From Gemmataceae bacterium (GTDB lineage: Bacteria > Planctomycetota > Planctomycetia > Gemmatales > Gemmataceae): 35,098 nt of DNA. The notes below the pieces were generated by a model. That model did not search any database and was not told the DNA's origin. It worked only from the letters and a program-made list of their open reading frames with translations. The stretch lies in the NCBI GenBank assembly GCA_022614915.1, contig JAKEHV010000502.1:1-35098 (forward strand). Direction: 5' to 3'. Both the position numbers and the translations under genes were made by a program. This document shows positions 6,668 to 14,767 of the stretch, in pieces; position 1 is the first letter of the stretch; each line of letters starts with the position of its first letter.

Positions 6668-8935
6668 TCAATCGGGATTCTCACGAAAAATCTTGTCGAA
6701 TTTACTCGCGCATTGTTGAAACACCTTCATCAAGGCGGGATCGAGCTGCGCGCCGGCCGCCTCGTTCATGACTTGCAGCGCGGCGTTATGGGACAAGGCG
6801 GGCTTGTACACGCGGCGTGAGCGCAGGGCGTCATACGTGTCGCAAATGGCCACTAAACGCGCTGCCAGCGGAATGTTCGGACCCGTCAGGCGATCCGGAT
6901 AACCCGTGCCGTCGAAGCGCTCGTGATGGTGGCGGGCGATGTCGATGGCCATTTGTAGAAAGGCGCCGGCAGACGGGTGGTTTTGGGCGACGGCCTGCAG
7001 GGTCTCGCTGCCGATCAACGTGTGGGCCTGCATGATTACCCGCTCCTCGGCATCCAGCTTACCCGGCTTCATGAGGATGTGATCGGGCAGGCCGACCTTG
7101 CCGATGTCGTGCAGCGGCGCGCAACTGGTCAAAAGCTCGATGAAATTCTCGTCGAGCTGTCCGGCAAAATGCGGGGAACGAGCGGCTTCCGCGCTCAGGC
7201 ACTGGACGTACCTTTGCAGGCGGAGCAAATGCTGTCCGGATTCATTGGCCCGGTGTTCGACGAGTTTGGCCAACGCCACCACCAAAGCGTTGCGCGCGTC
7301 GACGAGATCGCTGTTGCTGGCGCGGAGATTGTGCTCCAGCTGATGATTGACCGCCAGCAGATGGCGATTGAGGGTTTCCGCTCGGTCTTGTGCTTCCTTT
7401 AGACGCAAGAGAGATTGGACGCGCGATTGCAGCTGCGTCACGCTGAACGGCTTGGTGATGTAGTCATCGGCCCCGTGCAGCATCATCTGCGCCATGGCGT
7501 CCGTATTGGCGTTGCCCGACGCCATCATGATCTTGAGGTTCGGCGCCGGTGGGTCTTCACGCAGGCGGCGGCAGACTTCCACACCGTTCATTTCCGGCAT
7601 GTTGATGTCCAAGAGCACCAGATCGTACGTTTTCTGCCTGGCCATTTCCAAGGCAACCACGCCGTTGCCCGCCTCGTCGCAGTGCATTGCCTCCGCTTTG
7701 AGCACGAACTTGCAATAAGTGCGAATGCCCGGCTCATCGTCCACGAGCAAGACACGATAGGCTTTGGGGCCATCGTGGGATTGTTCGGGAGCGCCGTTCC
7801 AAGACGGCACGCGCGACTCGGCCGTCATCCAATGCTCGCGCATGTCCGACTTCAGGAAAGGCAAAAGAGAGCGCATCACCGCTTGCGGATTGGGAAAACG
7901 GTCGTCGGCTCTGAGCGCCATGAGCTTTTGGATAATCTGATCCAGTTCCTCGGGCACGTCCGGTCGTTTGGCACGGATGGAAGGAGGTTGCTGCTGCATG
8001 CGGGCGGCCAATTCCTGGACCAGATTGCCCTTCATGGGAAACGGCGGCGTGCCCGCTAAACTCCAATACAGCACGCCACCCAAGCCGTACAGATCGGCGC
8101 GAATATCGACGCCGTGAGCGTCTTGGATTTGCTCGGGCGCCATGTAGTCCAAGGTGCCCAAGAGCGTGCCCGGCTCCGTGAGCACAGTCGAGTAGCTGCG
8201 CGCCAGGCCGAAATCGAGCAGTTTGGCCTGACCCTCGGGAGTAATCTGTATGTTGGACGGCTTGATATCGCGATGGACAAGGTTGCGTTTATGGGCCTCG
8301 GCCAGCGCGGAGGCCACCTGATGCATGAGGTCGCAAGCCTTGGACGGGCACAAAGTGCCCTGCGTGCGAATGAACTCTTCCAAGTCCTGACCCGGCACGT
8401 ACTCCATCACGAAAAAGTGCAGCGTGGATTCGCGGTTTTCGCTGGAGACGATTTCGCCCGCGTCGATGGCGGCGACGATGTTGGGATGCTGCAATTGCGC
8501 GATGGCGCGAATCTCGGTCATAAAGCGCCGCAGCAAACGCTGATCGTGCTCCGGGCTAATCGGCAACACTTTGATCGCGACCAGTTTGCGCATGCGAATG
8601 TGCTCGGCGCGAAAGACCACGCCCATGCCGCCGGCGCCCAAGCGGTCAAGCACCCGGTAGTTTCCCAGGATCAGACCAAAGCGCGTGCCCGCGCCAATCC
8701 GTCCCGATTGATACGCCGTGAGCAGGCCATGCTCCACCAGCATCGCCAGCAGCCGCTCCAGCGATTCACTTTGGGCCAGCTGGTTGTGCGTGTCGCTTGA
8801 CAGGTTATGAAAATCCTCGGGCAACACTAGAAAGGACTTGAGCAACTCGTCGAGATGTCGGGCGACAGAGACGGATTTCTGTACATTGCGCGATCCGAGC
8901 GCGGAGGGGGACAAATACTGTGACAATTCCTTCAT
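6668..8935 (-). CDS. Ser/Thr kinase - receiver - HD-GYP fusion protein
   Basis: The ATG at 8933-8935 gives 755 aa (MKELSQYLSPSALG). A GTG at 9001 would add 22 residues made of the tandem LEALEALEALG and lacks a ribosome site. Domains in order: a planctomycete kinase leader (1-90); Hanks kinase at about 93-360 with LGAGGMGVVF, VAIK, HRDIKPSN and an intact DFG; a CheY-like receiver at about 393-510 with DD, phospho-acceptor D (LLDINMPEMNG) and the KP lysine; a coiled linker; then HD-GYP at about 555-735 with HDIGKVGLPD and HHHERFDGTGYP. Known HD-GYP enzymes hydrolyse cyclic di-GMP. One cytosolic chain would thus join protein phosphorylation, phosphorelay input and nucleotide second-messenger output. 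All catalytic motifs look intact. Confidence 0.95.
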   Translation of the reverse strand: MKELSQYLSPSALGSRNVQKSVSVARHLDELLKSFLVLPEDFHNLSSDTHNQLAQSESLERLLAMLVEHGLLTAYQSGRIGAGTRFGLILGNYRVLDRLGAGGMGVVFRAEHIRMRKLVAIKVLPISPEHDQRLLRRFMTEIRAIAQLQHPNIVAAIDAGEIVSSENRESTLHFFVMEYVPGQDLEEFIRTQGTLCPSKACDLMHQVASALAEAHKRNLVHRDIKPSNIQITPEGQAKLLDFGLARSYSTVLTEPGTLLGTLDYMAPEQIQDAHGVDIRADLYGLGGVLYWSLAGTPPFPMKGNLVQELAARMQQQPPSIRAKRPDVPEELDQIIQKLMALRADDRFPNPQAVMRSLLPFLKSDMREHWMTAESRVPSWNGAPEQSHDGPKAYRVLLVDDEPGIRTYCKFVLKAEAMHCDEAGNGVVALEMARQKTYDLVLLDINMPEMNGVEVCRRLREDPPAPNLKIMMASGNANTDAMAQMMLHGADDYITKPFSVTQLQSRVQSLLRLKEAQDRAETLNRHLLAVNHQLEHNLRASNSDLVDARNALVVALAKLVEHRANESGQHLLRLQRYVQCLSAEAARSPHFAGQLDENFIELLTSCAPLHDIGKVGLPDHILMKPGKLDAEERVIMQAHTLIGSETLQAVAQNHPSAGAFLQMAIDIARHHHERFDGTGYPDRLTGPNIPLAARLVAICDTYDALRSRRVYKPALSHNAALQVMNEAAGAQLDPALMKVFQQCASKFDKIFRENPD

Positions 8936-9082
8936 GGGAAGACCTTTGAGACCGAGCGCCTCAAGCGCCTCAAGCGCCTCGAGTTGGAGCGCGGCCTTCA
9001 CCGCGTCTGGCCTGCGTCATACCGTTCCAGCTTCACGTAGTCCGGTCGGACAACTATAGGTCGCGGAGGAATAGGCGGCAAC

Positions 9083-10138
9083 GTGTTTTCTCTTAATGCA
9101 CTTCACAGGCAATTGACAGCCACACGTGAAATTTCAGGGTGCAGGCGAACAGGCTTGACCCACCCGCCGAACCAACTGATGCTCGATACGCGCGAACGGA
9201 GCTGGACGCCGCGCGTCACGGAATTGATGGAAATGCGGCGCGCGCAGGCTAGCACGGCTCTGAACCGCGCTATCCAGCTCAAGCCCGATTACATGCAAGC
9301 TCATCTTACACTGGGCATCCTCTATCGCGATCTGGGCAGCTTCGATATGGCGCTCACGCATCTTTCTACATACGCGGACCTTGTTCGCGCGGAAGGTCCG
9401 CGGCCCGGTGTGTCCGAGGAAGTCTTCGAGCAGCAGCTCGACCAACTCGCGGCGCGCTTGCGCTTAGCTGTCTTGGCCAAGGCCGTAGAAATGGGAACGC
9501 AGGCGTATGAAAAGGAAGCTGTCGGCCGGCGCGTGCTGGATCGCGCTTCCTTGGCGCTGCAGCATGGACTGGCAGGCAAAGCGTTGCAAGAACTGGTGAA
9601 ATCGGAGGTCGCCGCCTTTGGCAGCCAGGGCATGATCCTCGAACTGAATCTGTTGCTCAAGGCTGGCCGTGCCAAGGACGTTTGGGAATGGACGGACCTG
9701 GAGCAGCGCAGCGCGATCGGCGCGCCGGCGTACCACTGGTTGCGCATCCAAGCCCTTGCCGCGACCGGCGAGTACGCTCTGGCCGAGCAAGAATGCAATC
9801 ACATGATTCTGACAGCCGTGAACCGGCAAGCATTGGCGGGCTTGCTGGGTCAATCTCTCATGGACGAATTGCCACGCGCAGGGTTTTTGCCGCACGCTTG
9901 TTGGCTGGCCTTCCGGCGTCCAGAGTTTCTAGCGCGGATCGCGGCTGTGGAATCAAAGCTTCTTGAAGATGCCAATGTCCATGTCTTGCGGGGTGTATTG
10001 GCCTTGGAAGAAGGCGCGGTGGAACGGGCGAAAGCCGCGTTTGAGACTGCCTTGCAATTGGGCAATCAATCGTCAGGCGGCGGATCGGAATTCTATGCCC
10101 GTTTTATCGCGGAACAATGCCTGTCTTGGCTCAAGTGA
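9083..10138 (+). CDS. TPR-like repeat protein, N-terminus doubtful
   Basis: The 351-aa frame starts with GTG at 9083, with AGGCGG six bases upstream. The first about 55 residues have no recognisable fold. Then ALNRAIQLKPDYMQAHLTLGILYRDLGSFDMAL is a canonical tetratricopeptide unit, cut here only for description, and further helical hairpins follow (ASLALQHGLAGKALQEL, HWLRIQALAATGEYALAEQE, VLRGVLALEEGAVERAKAAF). TPRs act as protein-binding scaffolds, probably in the cytosol, since no signal or membrane helix is seen. The abrupt beginning suggests a protein that lost its front end or a start placed too far upstream; a start at ATG near 9178 is also possible. It is divergent from the kinase fusion, with an 81-base gap sequence past the kinase GTG alternative. 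Confidence 0.7.
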   Translation: MFSLNALHRQLTATREISGCRRTGLTHPPNQLMLDTRERSWTPRVTELMEMRRAQASTALNRAIQLKPDYMQAHLTLGILYRDLGSFDMALTHLSTYADLVRAEGPRPGVSEEVFEQQLDQLAARLRLAVLAKAVEMGTQAYEKEAVGRRVLDRASLALQHGLAGKALQELVKSEVAAFGSQGMILELNLLLKAGRAKDVWEWTDLEQRSAIGAPAYHWLRIQALAATGEYALAEQECNHMILTAVNRQALAGLLGQSLMDELPRAGFLPHACWLAFRRPEFLARIAAVESKLLEDANVHVLRGVLALEEGAVERAKAAFETALQLGNQSSGGGSEFYARFIAEQCLSWLK

Positions 10139-10274
10139 CGCAAGTTATCGTAACTTATCTTCGCGTAAAGCTTTAGGCCCCTTCGTTAGTAGTGGACTCC
10201 GTTCTTGCCTTGCACGCCTTTCCCATTGCCAATACACTGCCATTTTCGACTTTTTCGGCCCAAAGGCCCGGCGC

Positions 10275-11972
10275 ATGACCTACGATCCTGCCAATCCGCT
10301 CATTGTGCAAGGCGACCGGACGGTCTTGGTGGAAGTGGACAACCCGCGCTACGCCGAAGCCCGCGACGCCCTGGCGCCTTTTGCCGAGTTGGAAAAAAGC
10401 CCCGAGCACATTCATACGTATCGCATTTCGAACTTGTCCTTGTGGAACGCCGCGGCCGCCGGCATGCGCGCGCAAGAGATGGTTACAGTGCTGGAACGGT
10501 TCAGCAAATTCCCGCTGCCGGGGAACCTCGCCGCCGATCTTGCGGACACGGTCAGCCGCTACGGCCGAGTCAAATTGGAGAAGCATGACGACAAACTGCG
10601 TCTTCGCTGCACGGACCTGCCGCTTTTAGAGGAACTGGGGCGGCAGCCCAAGATTCGGCAATACTTGAGCGAGCGGCTTGCTGCGGACAGCTATTTGGTC
10701 GATCCGGCTTTCCGCGGCGTGCTCAAGCAAGCGCTCATTGTCGTCGGCTATCCGGCGGAAGACCTGGCGGGTTACACCGAAGGAGCGCCGCTCGACATCC
10801 AGTTGCGCACGCTCTGCCGCAGCGGCATGCCCTTTGTCGTACGCGATTACCAGCGCGACGCAGCCGACATCTTTTACGCGGGCGGCGACGTGCGCGGCGG
10901 CAGCGGCGTGATCGTGCTGCCGTGCGGCGCCGGCAAGACCATCATCGGCATCGCCGCCATGGCGTACGTGCGCAAGGCAGCCCTCGTGCTCACCACCAGC
11001 ATCACGGCCGTCAAGCAATGGGTCCGCGAGCTCTTGGACAAGACCGACTTGTCCGAGCAGGACATTAAAGAATACACCGGCGAATGCAAGGAAATTGGCC
11101 CGGTCACGATCGCCACGTATCAGATCCTGACGCATCGGAACGACAAGAAGGAGGAGTTTCCGCATTTCAAGTTGTTCGACCAGCTGGATTGGGGCTTGAT
11201 CATCTACGACGAAGTGCATCTTTTGCCCGCGCCGGTGTTTCGCATCACGGCGCAGATTCAAGCGCGTCGCCGTCTGGGTTTGACCGCCACGCTCATTCGC
11301 GAAGACGGTCGCGAGGGGGATGTCTTCACCCTGATCGGCCCGAAAAAATACGACGTGCCTTGGCGCGAATTGGAAACGCGCGGCTGGATCGCCGAAGCCT
11401 CGTGCACGGAGATTCGAGTCGCGCTGCCGGATACGATGCGTATGGAATACGCCGTCGCGCCGTGGCGGCACAAGTATCGCATTGCCAGCGAAAACGCCGC
11501 CAAAGAAGATATCGTCGCCCGACTTCTGGAACACTACGCCGGCAAACAAGTGCTTGTGATCGGCCAGTATCTGCACCAACTCCGCCAACTGCAAAAACGC
11601 TTCGACATACCGCTGATCACTGGACAAACCAGCAGCCAAGAGCGCGAAGACCTTTATGACCGCTTCCGCCGCGGCGAGGTGCGGCAATTAATTCTCTCGA
11701 AAGTGGGCAACTTTGCCATCGATCTGCCCGACGCCAACGTGCTCATTCAGGTGTCCGGCACCTTCGGCTCGCGTCAGGAAGAAGCGCAACGGCTGGGCCG
11801 CATTCTACGTCCCAAAGCGAACGGCGATCTGGCGCACTTTTACAGCTTGGTGACCCGCGACACGCGCGAACTGGATTTCGCCCACCATCGGCAGATGTTC
11901 CTCACCGAGCAAGGCTACAGCTACCGCATCGAGGACGCCGGCGAGCTGTTGGCGCGGCGCAAGACGGGGTAA
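10275..11972 (+). CDS. XPB/Rad25-family DNA repair helicase (SF2)
   Basis: The ATG at 10275 gives 565 aa. The domain order is an N-terminal damage-recognition-like region (about 1-180, VVRDYQ Q-motif-like at 188), helicase domain 1 with Walker A LPCGAGKT (215-222), DEVH box (312-315) and TATLIRED (337-344), and helicase domain 2 with QEEAQRLGRILRPK (501-514). The RED triad at 342-344 is diagnostic for XPB. XPB enzymes use ATP to open DNA with 3'-5' polarity. Eukaryotic XPB works in TFIIH; bacterial forms have unclear roles. A longer frame from 9963 overlaps the TPR gene and is rejected. It heads a codirectional set with the 72-aa gene and the Helicase_C_3-type gene. Confidence 0.95.
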   Translation: MTYDPANPLIVQGDRTVLVEVDNPRYAEARDALAPFAELEKSPEHIHTYRISNLSLWNAAAAGMRAQEMVTVLERFSKFPLPGNLAADLADTVSRYGRVKLEKHDDKLRLRCTDLPLLEELGRQPKIRQYLSERLAADSYLVDPAFRGVLKQALIVVGYPAEDLAGYTEGAPLDIQLRTLCRSGMPFVVRDYQRDAADIFYAGGDVRGGSGVIVLPCGAGKTIIGIAAMAYVRKAALVLTTSITAVKQWVRELLDKTDLSEQDIKEYTGECKEIGPVTIATYQILTHRNDKKEEFPHFKLFDQLDWGLIIYDEVHLLPAPVFRITAQIQARRRLGLTATLIREDGREGDVFTLIGPKKYDVPWRELETRGWIAEASCTEIRVALPDTMRMEYAVAPWRHKYRIASENAAKEDIVARLLEHYAGKQVLVIGQYLHQLRQLQKRFDIPLITGQTSSQEREDLYDRFRRGEVRQLILSKVGNFAIDLPDANVLIQVSGTFGSRQEEAQRLGRILRPKANGDLAHFYSLVTRDTRELDFAHHRQMFLTEQGYSYRIEDAGELLARRKTG

Positions 11973-11986
11973 GCAGATGTATTCAA

Positions 11987-12055
11987 GTGGGGCGAACATT
12001 CCTGTTTGCCCAAACGAAACCCGCGAAGCCGGGCAAACAAGAATGTTTGCCCCAC
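11987..12055. repeat. 25-bp near-perfect hairpin between helicase and 72-aa gene
   Basis: Bases 11987-12011 (starting GTGGGGCGAACATTC) pair with 12031-12055 (ending GAATGTTTGCCCCAC). Twenty-three of 25 positions are Watson-Crick and two are wobble pairs, with a 19-base loop. It starts 15 bases after the helicase stop and ends 12 bases before the next start, so it could set mRNA stability or relative expression inside this operon. No T-run follows. Confidence 0.8.
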
Positions 12056-12067
12056 GGACTTGACGAC

Positions 12068-12286
12068 GTGAATCCAACACGCATTCCCGTGAAACTGCAT
12101 CACCGGGTCTGTCTCATCCAAACCGAGGACGCGATTCTGGCCGAAGAAGTGCTCGCGAATCGCAGAATTGCGCAGGATGTCGTCGGGCGAATCGCCGATA
12201 GCGTGCTGTTGGTCCGGCCGGGACGAGTGGAAGCCGTGGTGCAGGAATTACAGAAAATGGGCCACACGCCGCAGGTCTTGGGGTAG
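12068..12286 (+). CDS. conserved-looking 72-aa protein between XPB helicase and its partner
   Basis: A GTG at 12068 gives 72 aa: a basic start NPTRIPVKLHHRVCLIQ, then acidic-helical EDAILAEEVLANRR, then GRIADSVLLVRPGRVEAVVQ and the tail KMGHTPQVLG. The pattern (strand, helix, strand, helix, strand) suggests a small alpha/beta domain. Longer starts at 11987 lie inside the hairpin and are rejected. I do not recognise the family. Position between XPB and the Helicase_C_3-type protein suggests a subunit or regulator of that module, an inference from context only. The coding pattern (third-base GC, balanced composition) supports a real gene. Confidence 0.7.
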   Translation: MNPTRIPVKLHHRVCLIQTEDAILAEEVLANRRIAQDVVGRIADSVLLVRPGRVEAVVQELQKMGHTPQVLG

Positions 12287-12378
12287 CCCTTCGTAGGCCC
12301 AACGCTGCGCGTGGGGCAGCCCCTCACCCCCGGCCCTCTCCCCCCAAGGGGCGAGGAGAGACTGCCCGCGGAGAGTGA

Positions 12379-14661
12379 ATGCACAGCGTCAACGACGAGT
12401 TCTGGTCGAGCCAAGTCCGCCGCATCCTGGAGAGCTATGACGAGACTCTGTTGCGCCAAGTGGCGACACGGTTGTGCCGGCCGCGTAATCATTGGCCCAA
12501 TGAAGAGCTAATCGACCGCTGTCTGGACACGATCGGCAACGCGGCGATGCTCGATCGCCGCCTCAAGGACCAGGAAGTCGGGGCGCAAAACCTGCTGGCG
12601 CTCATCGGACAAAGCCGGCAATTCCTTTGGAACGTGGGCAACCTGGTGGAAATGGCAGTCGCCCTCGGCACTTTGGATGGCTTGAAAGCCGTGCGCGATT
12701 TGCTCGAAGCCGGCTTATTGTTCCCCAAGTTCGGTTCGTTCGAAGAATCGCCGGCGCGCCCCCTCAGCCCCGGCCGGGGCCGACTCAAGAACTTTGATGT
12801 TTGGTTGGGGCAAGCGACGCCGCCGGCGGCCTTTGTGCATCCGGCGGTCGCGCGGCGGGCCATGAGCAGGCCGATTCCCTGGCCTGTCCCGCTTCGCCAC
12901 GAGGAGAAGCGCGATCTCGCGGTCCTGGAAGCGGACGGCTTGGAATGGCCGCTGCGCCTGGCGGTGGTATGGCAAATGGCGGCGTCGATGCCGTTCCGGC
13001 GCACGCAACAGGGCGATTTCTTCAAGCGCGATCTCGAACGGTTACAGAACAATTCTGCTTTGACGGGTATTTCGTCGGACATTCCAACTTCGGCCCCCGA
13101 CCTTGGCTTGGCGGCTGTCTCTTTGGGGCTGGCGCTGGGGTTCTTGCGCGAGCACGAAGGCGAAGTGTTGCCGGGTGAGTTTCGGATGGCAAGCACGGTG
13201 ACAGCCAACACTTCCGCGACTTCGAGTCCTAAGGACAAATCTCCAGCGGATGCCGACGGTCTGGCGGCGACTCTGGCAGGGCTATGGGCGGCGTTGCCGC
13301 GCGTCTTGGATTGGAACGTTGTCCGGGGTTGGCAGCCGGGAGCGATGCTGGGCAATCCCCATCCGTCCGCGCAACTTCTCGCGCTCGCGCTGTTGGCTGC
13401 TTTACCGGAAAGGCATTGGACAAAACCGGAGGCTGTGGAAGATTGGCTGGTCCGCCGGCACCCCTATTGGTCCGCAGCGAAGGATCGAACCCCTGTCGTA
13501 TCAGCGCCTGAGGGAGAAGGACCGGCGGGAAGGGGCAAGCGCGGCGCCGCCAAGCAGCATCCCAACGCCGAACCTGGAGCCGGCATCAGCGCATTCTTGC
13601 TGGGCATTGCCTATCCACTGCGCTTGCTGCAAGCGGCGCGCGCCGCCAACGGCGAGTACTGGGTGCGTCTTTCGCCTATGGGACGTTGGCTCTTGGGGCG
13701 CGACGCGAAGCCGCCGGCGGCAGTCAGTTTTCCGCAGACTCTGCTCGTGCAGCCCAACTTGGAGATTCTGGCCTATCGGCAAGGACTGACACCGGAGTTG
13801 ATTGCGCGCCTGTCGCGTTTCGCATCGTGGAAAACGCTCGGGGCGGCCTGCACGCTGCAGCTGGAGCCGGCCAGCGTCTATCGCGCACTGCAGTCGGGCG
13901 AGTCACTTACAAGTATTACGCAAGCGCTGGAACGACACGGGCTGAAGGCGCTGCCCGAAACGGTGCTGGAAGCGCTTAGGACATGGAGCAACAAGCGCGA
14001 GCGCATCGCCGTGTATTCGGCAGCGGCGCTGTTCGAGTTTCCTGGACCCGCGGAACTCAACGAAGCGCTGGCACGCGGCCTGCCCGCGGTCAAACTCACG
14101 GACCGACTTGCCATCGTCCCGAGCGAGGACGGCATCGATTATCGCCACTACCGACTGACCGGCACACGCGATTACTGCTTGCCGCCCGAGCGCTGCATCG
14201 AAGTTGCGGACGACGGCGTTACTCTGACCGTCGACCTGGCCCGCTCCGATTTGCTTTTGGAAACCGAATTGCAAGGCTTGGGTGAATGGGTGAATGCCGC
14301 CCCGAGTCCAGGTCGACGGTCGTATCGTCTGACGCCCGAGTCCCTGGCCGCCGCGCGCGGCAACGGCTGGTCGCTCGGCAACCTGGAAGAGTGGTTTTCC
14401 CAACGCACGGGAATGCCGCTCTCAGCCGCCGCCAAAATGCTGTTCACGGCCGCGACGTCGCCCGCGGTTGTGCTGCACCGCCAACTCGTATTGCATTTGG
14501 ACAACGCCGAATTGGCCGATGGGCTCGTGCAATGGCCGCCGACGCGTGACTTGGTCCAGGCCCGACTCGGCCCAACGGCACTAACAGTGGCCGAGGACGA
14601 CGTGGCGGAATTGACAAAGCGTTGCCTTCAAATCGGTGTGGAGCTTCGCCCGGCGATGTAG
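12379..14661 (+). CDS. Helicase_C_3 / XPB-Ssl2 N-terminal-like partner protein
   Basis: This 760-aa protein starts at ATG 12379 after GGAGAG. It has no Walker motifs and so is not itself a helicase. The region from about residue 455 (LVQPNLEILAYRQGL, then LSRFASWKTLGAACTLQLEP and SVYRALQSGESLTSITQALE) matches what I know of the XPB/Ssl2-like N-terminal (Helicase_C_3) family, in which mycobacteria place such a gene next to their XPB helicase. The N-terminal half looks like helical winged-helix repeats. The C-terminus LTKRCLQIGVELRPAM is compact. The 92-base gap before it carries a CCCCTCACC/GGGGCGAGG-type repeat. It is probably a DNA- or helicase-binding companion acting with the XPB at 10275. 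Confidence 0.85.
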   Translation: MHSVNDEFWSSQVRRILESYDETLLRQVATRLCRPRNHWPNEELIDRCLDTIGNAAMLDRRLKDQEVGAQNLLALIGQSRQFLWNVGNLVEMAVALGTLDGLKAVRDLLEAGLLFPKFGSFEESPARPLSPGRGRLKNFDVWLGQATPPAAFVHPAVARRAMSRPIPWPVPLRHEEKRDLAVLEADGLEWPLRLAVVWQMAASMPFRRTQQGDFFKRDLERLQNNSALTGISSDIPTSAPDLGLAAVSLGLALGFLREHEGEVLPGEFRMASTVTANTSATSSPKDKSPADADGLAATLAGLWAALPRVLDWNVVRGWQPGAMLGNPHPSAQLLALALLAALPERHWTKPEAVEDWLVRRHPYWSAAKDRTPVVSAPEGEGPAGRGKRGAAKQHPNAEPGAGISAFLLGIAYPLRLLQAARAANGEYWVRLSPMGRWLLGRDAKPPAAVSFPQTLLVQPNLEILAYRQGLTPELIARLSRFASWKTLGAACTLQLEPASVYRALQSGESLTSITQALERHGLKALPETVLEALRTWSNKRERIAVYSAAALFEFPGPAELNEALARGLPAVKLTDRLAIVPSEDGIDYRHYRLTGTRDYCLPPERCIEVADDGVTLTVDLARSDLLLETELQGLGEWVNAAPSPGRRSYRLTPESLAAARGNGWSLGNLEEWFSQRTGMPLSAAAKMLFTAATSPAVVLHRQLVLHLDNAELADGLVQWPPTRDLVQARLGPTALTVAEDDVAELTKRCLQIGVELRPAM

Positions 14662-14688
14662 CCAATGTAAATGGATGGACGAAAAACA

Positions 14689-14761
14689 GATCCACGAAAA
14701 ACACAAAAGCACACGAAATGAATCTTGGACATTTCGTGTGCTTTTGTGTTTTTCGTGGATC
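14689..14761. repeat. perfect 32-bp palindromic hairpin between convergent genes
   Basis: Bases 14689-14720 are the exact reverse complement of 14730-14761, with a 9-base loop (AATCTTGGA). The arms are built from the words CACGAAAAACAC, AAAAGCACACGAAAT and their complements, and are much more AT-rich than the surroundings. It lies between the stop of the XPB partner (14661) and the stop of the convergent FG-rich gene (14768). It could act as a two-way terminator (the right arm contains TTTTTCG) or be a dispersed repeat. Confidence 0.92.
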
Positions 14762-14767
14762 AAATCG

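Noticed and set aside
10626-11687. 353-aa minus-strand frame opposite the helicase
   Set aside because: Antisense to conserved XPB motifs and without recognisable motifs.
12489-13355. 288-aa minus-strand frame opposite the XPB partner
   Set aside because: Ser/Arg-rich shadow frame with no start signal.
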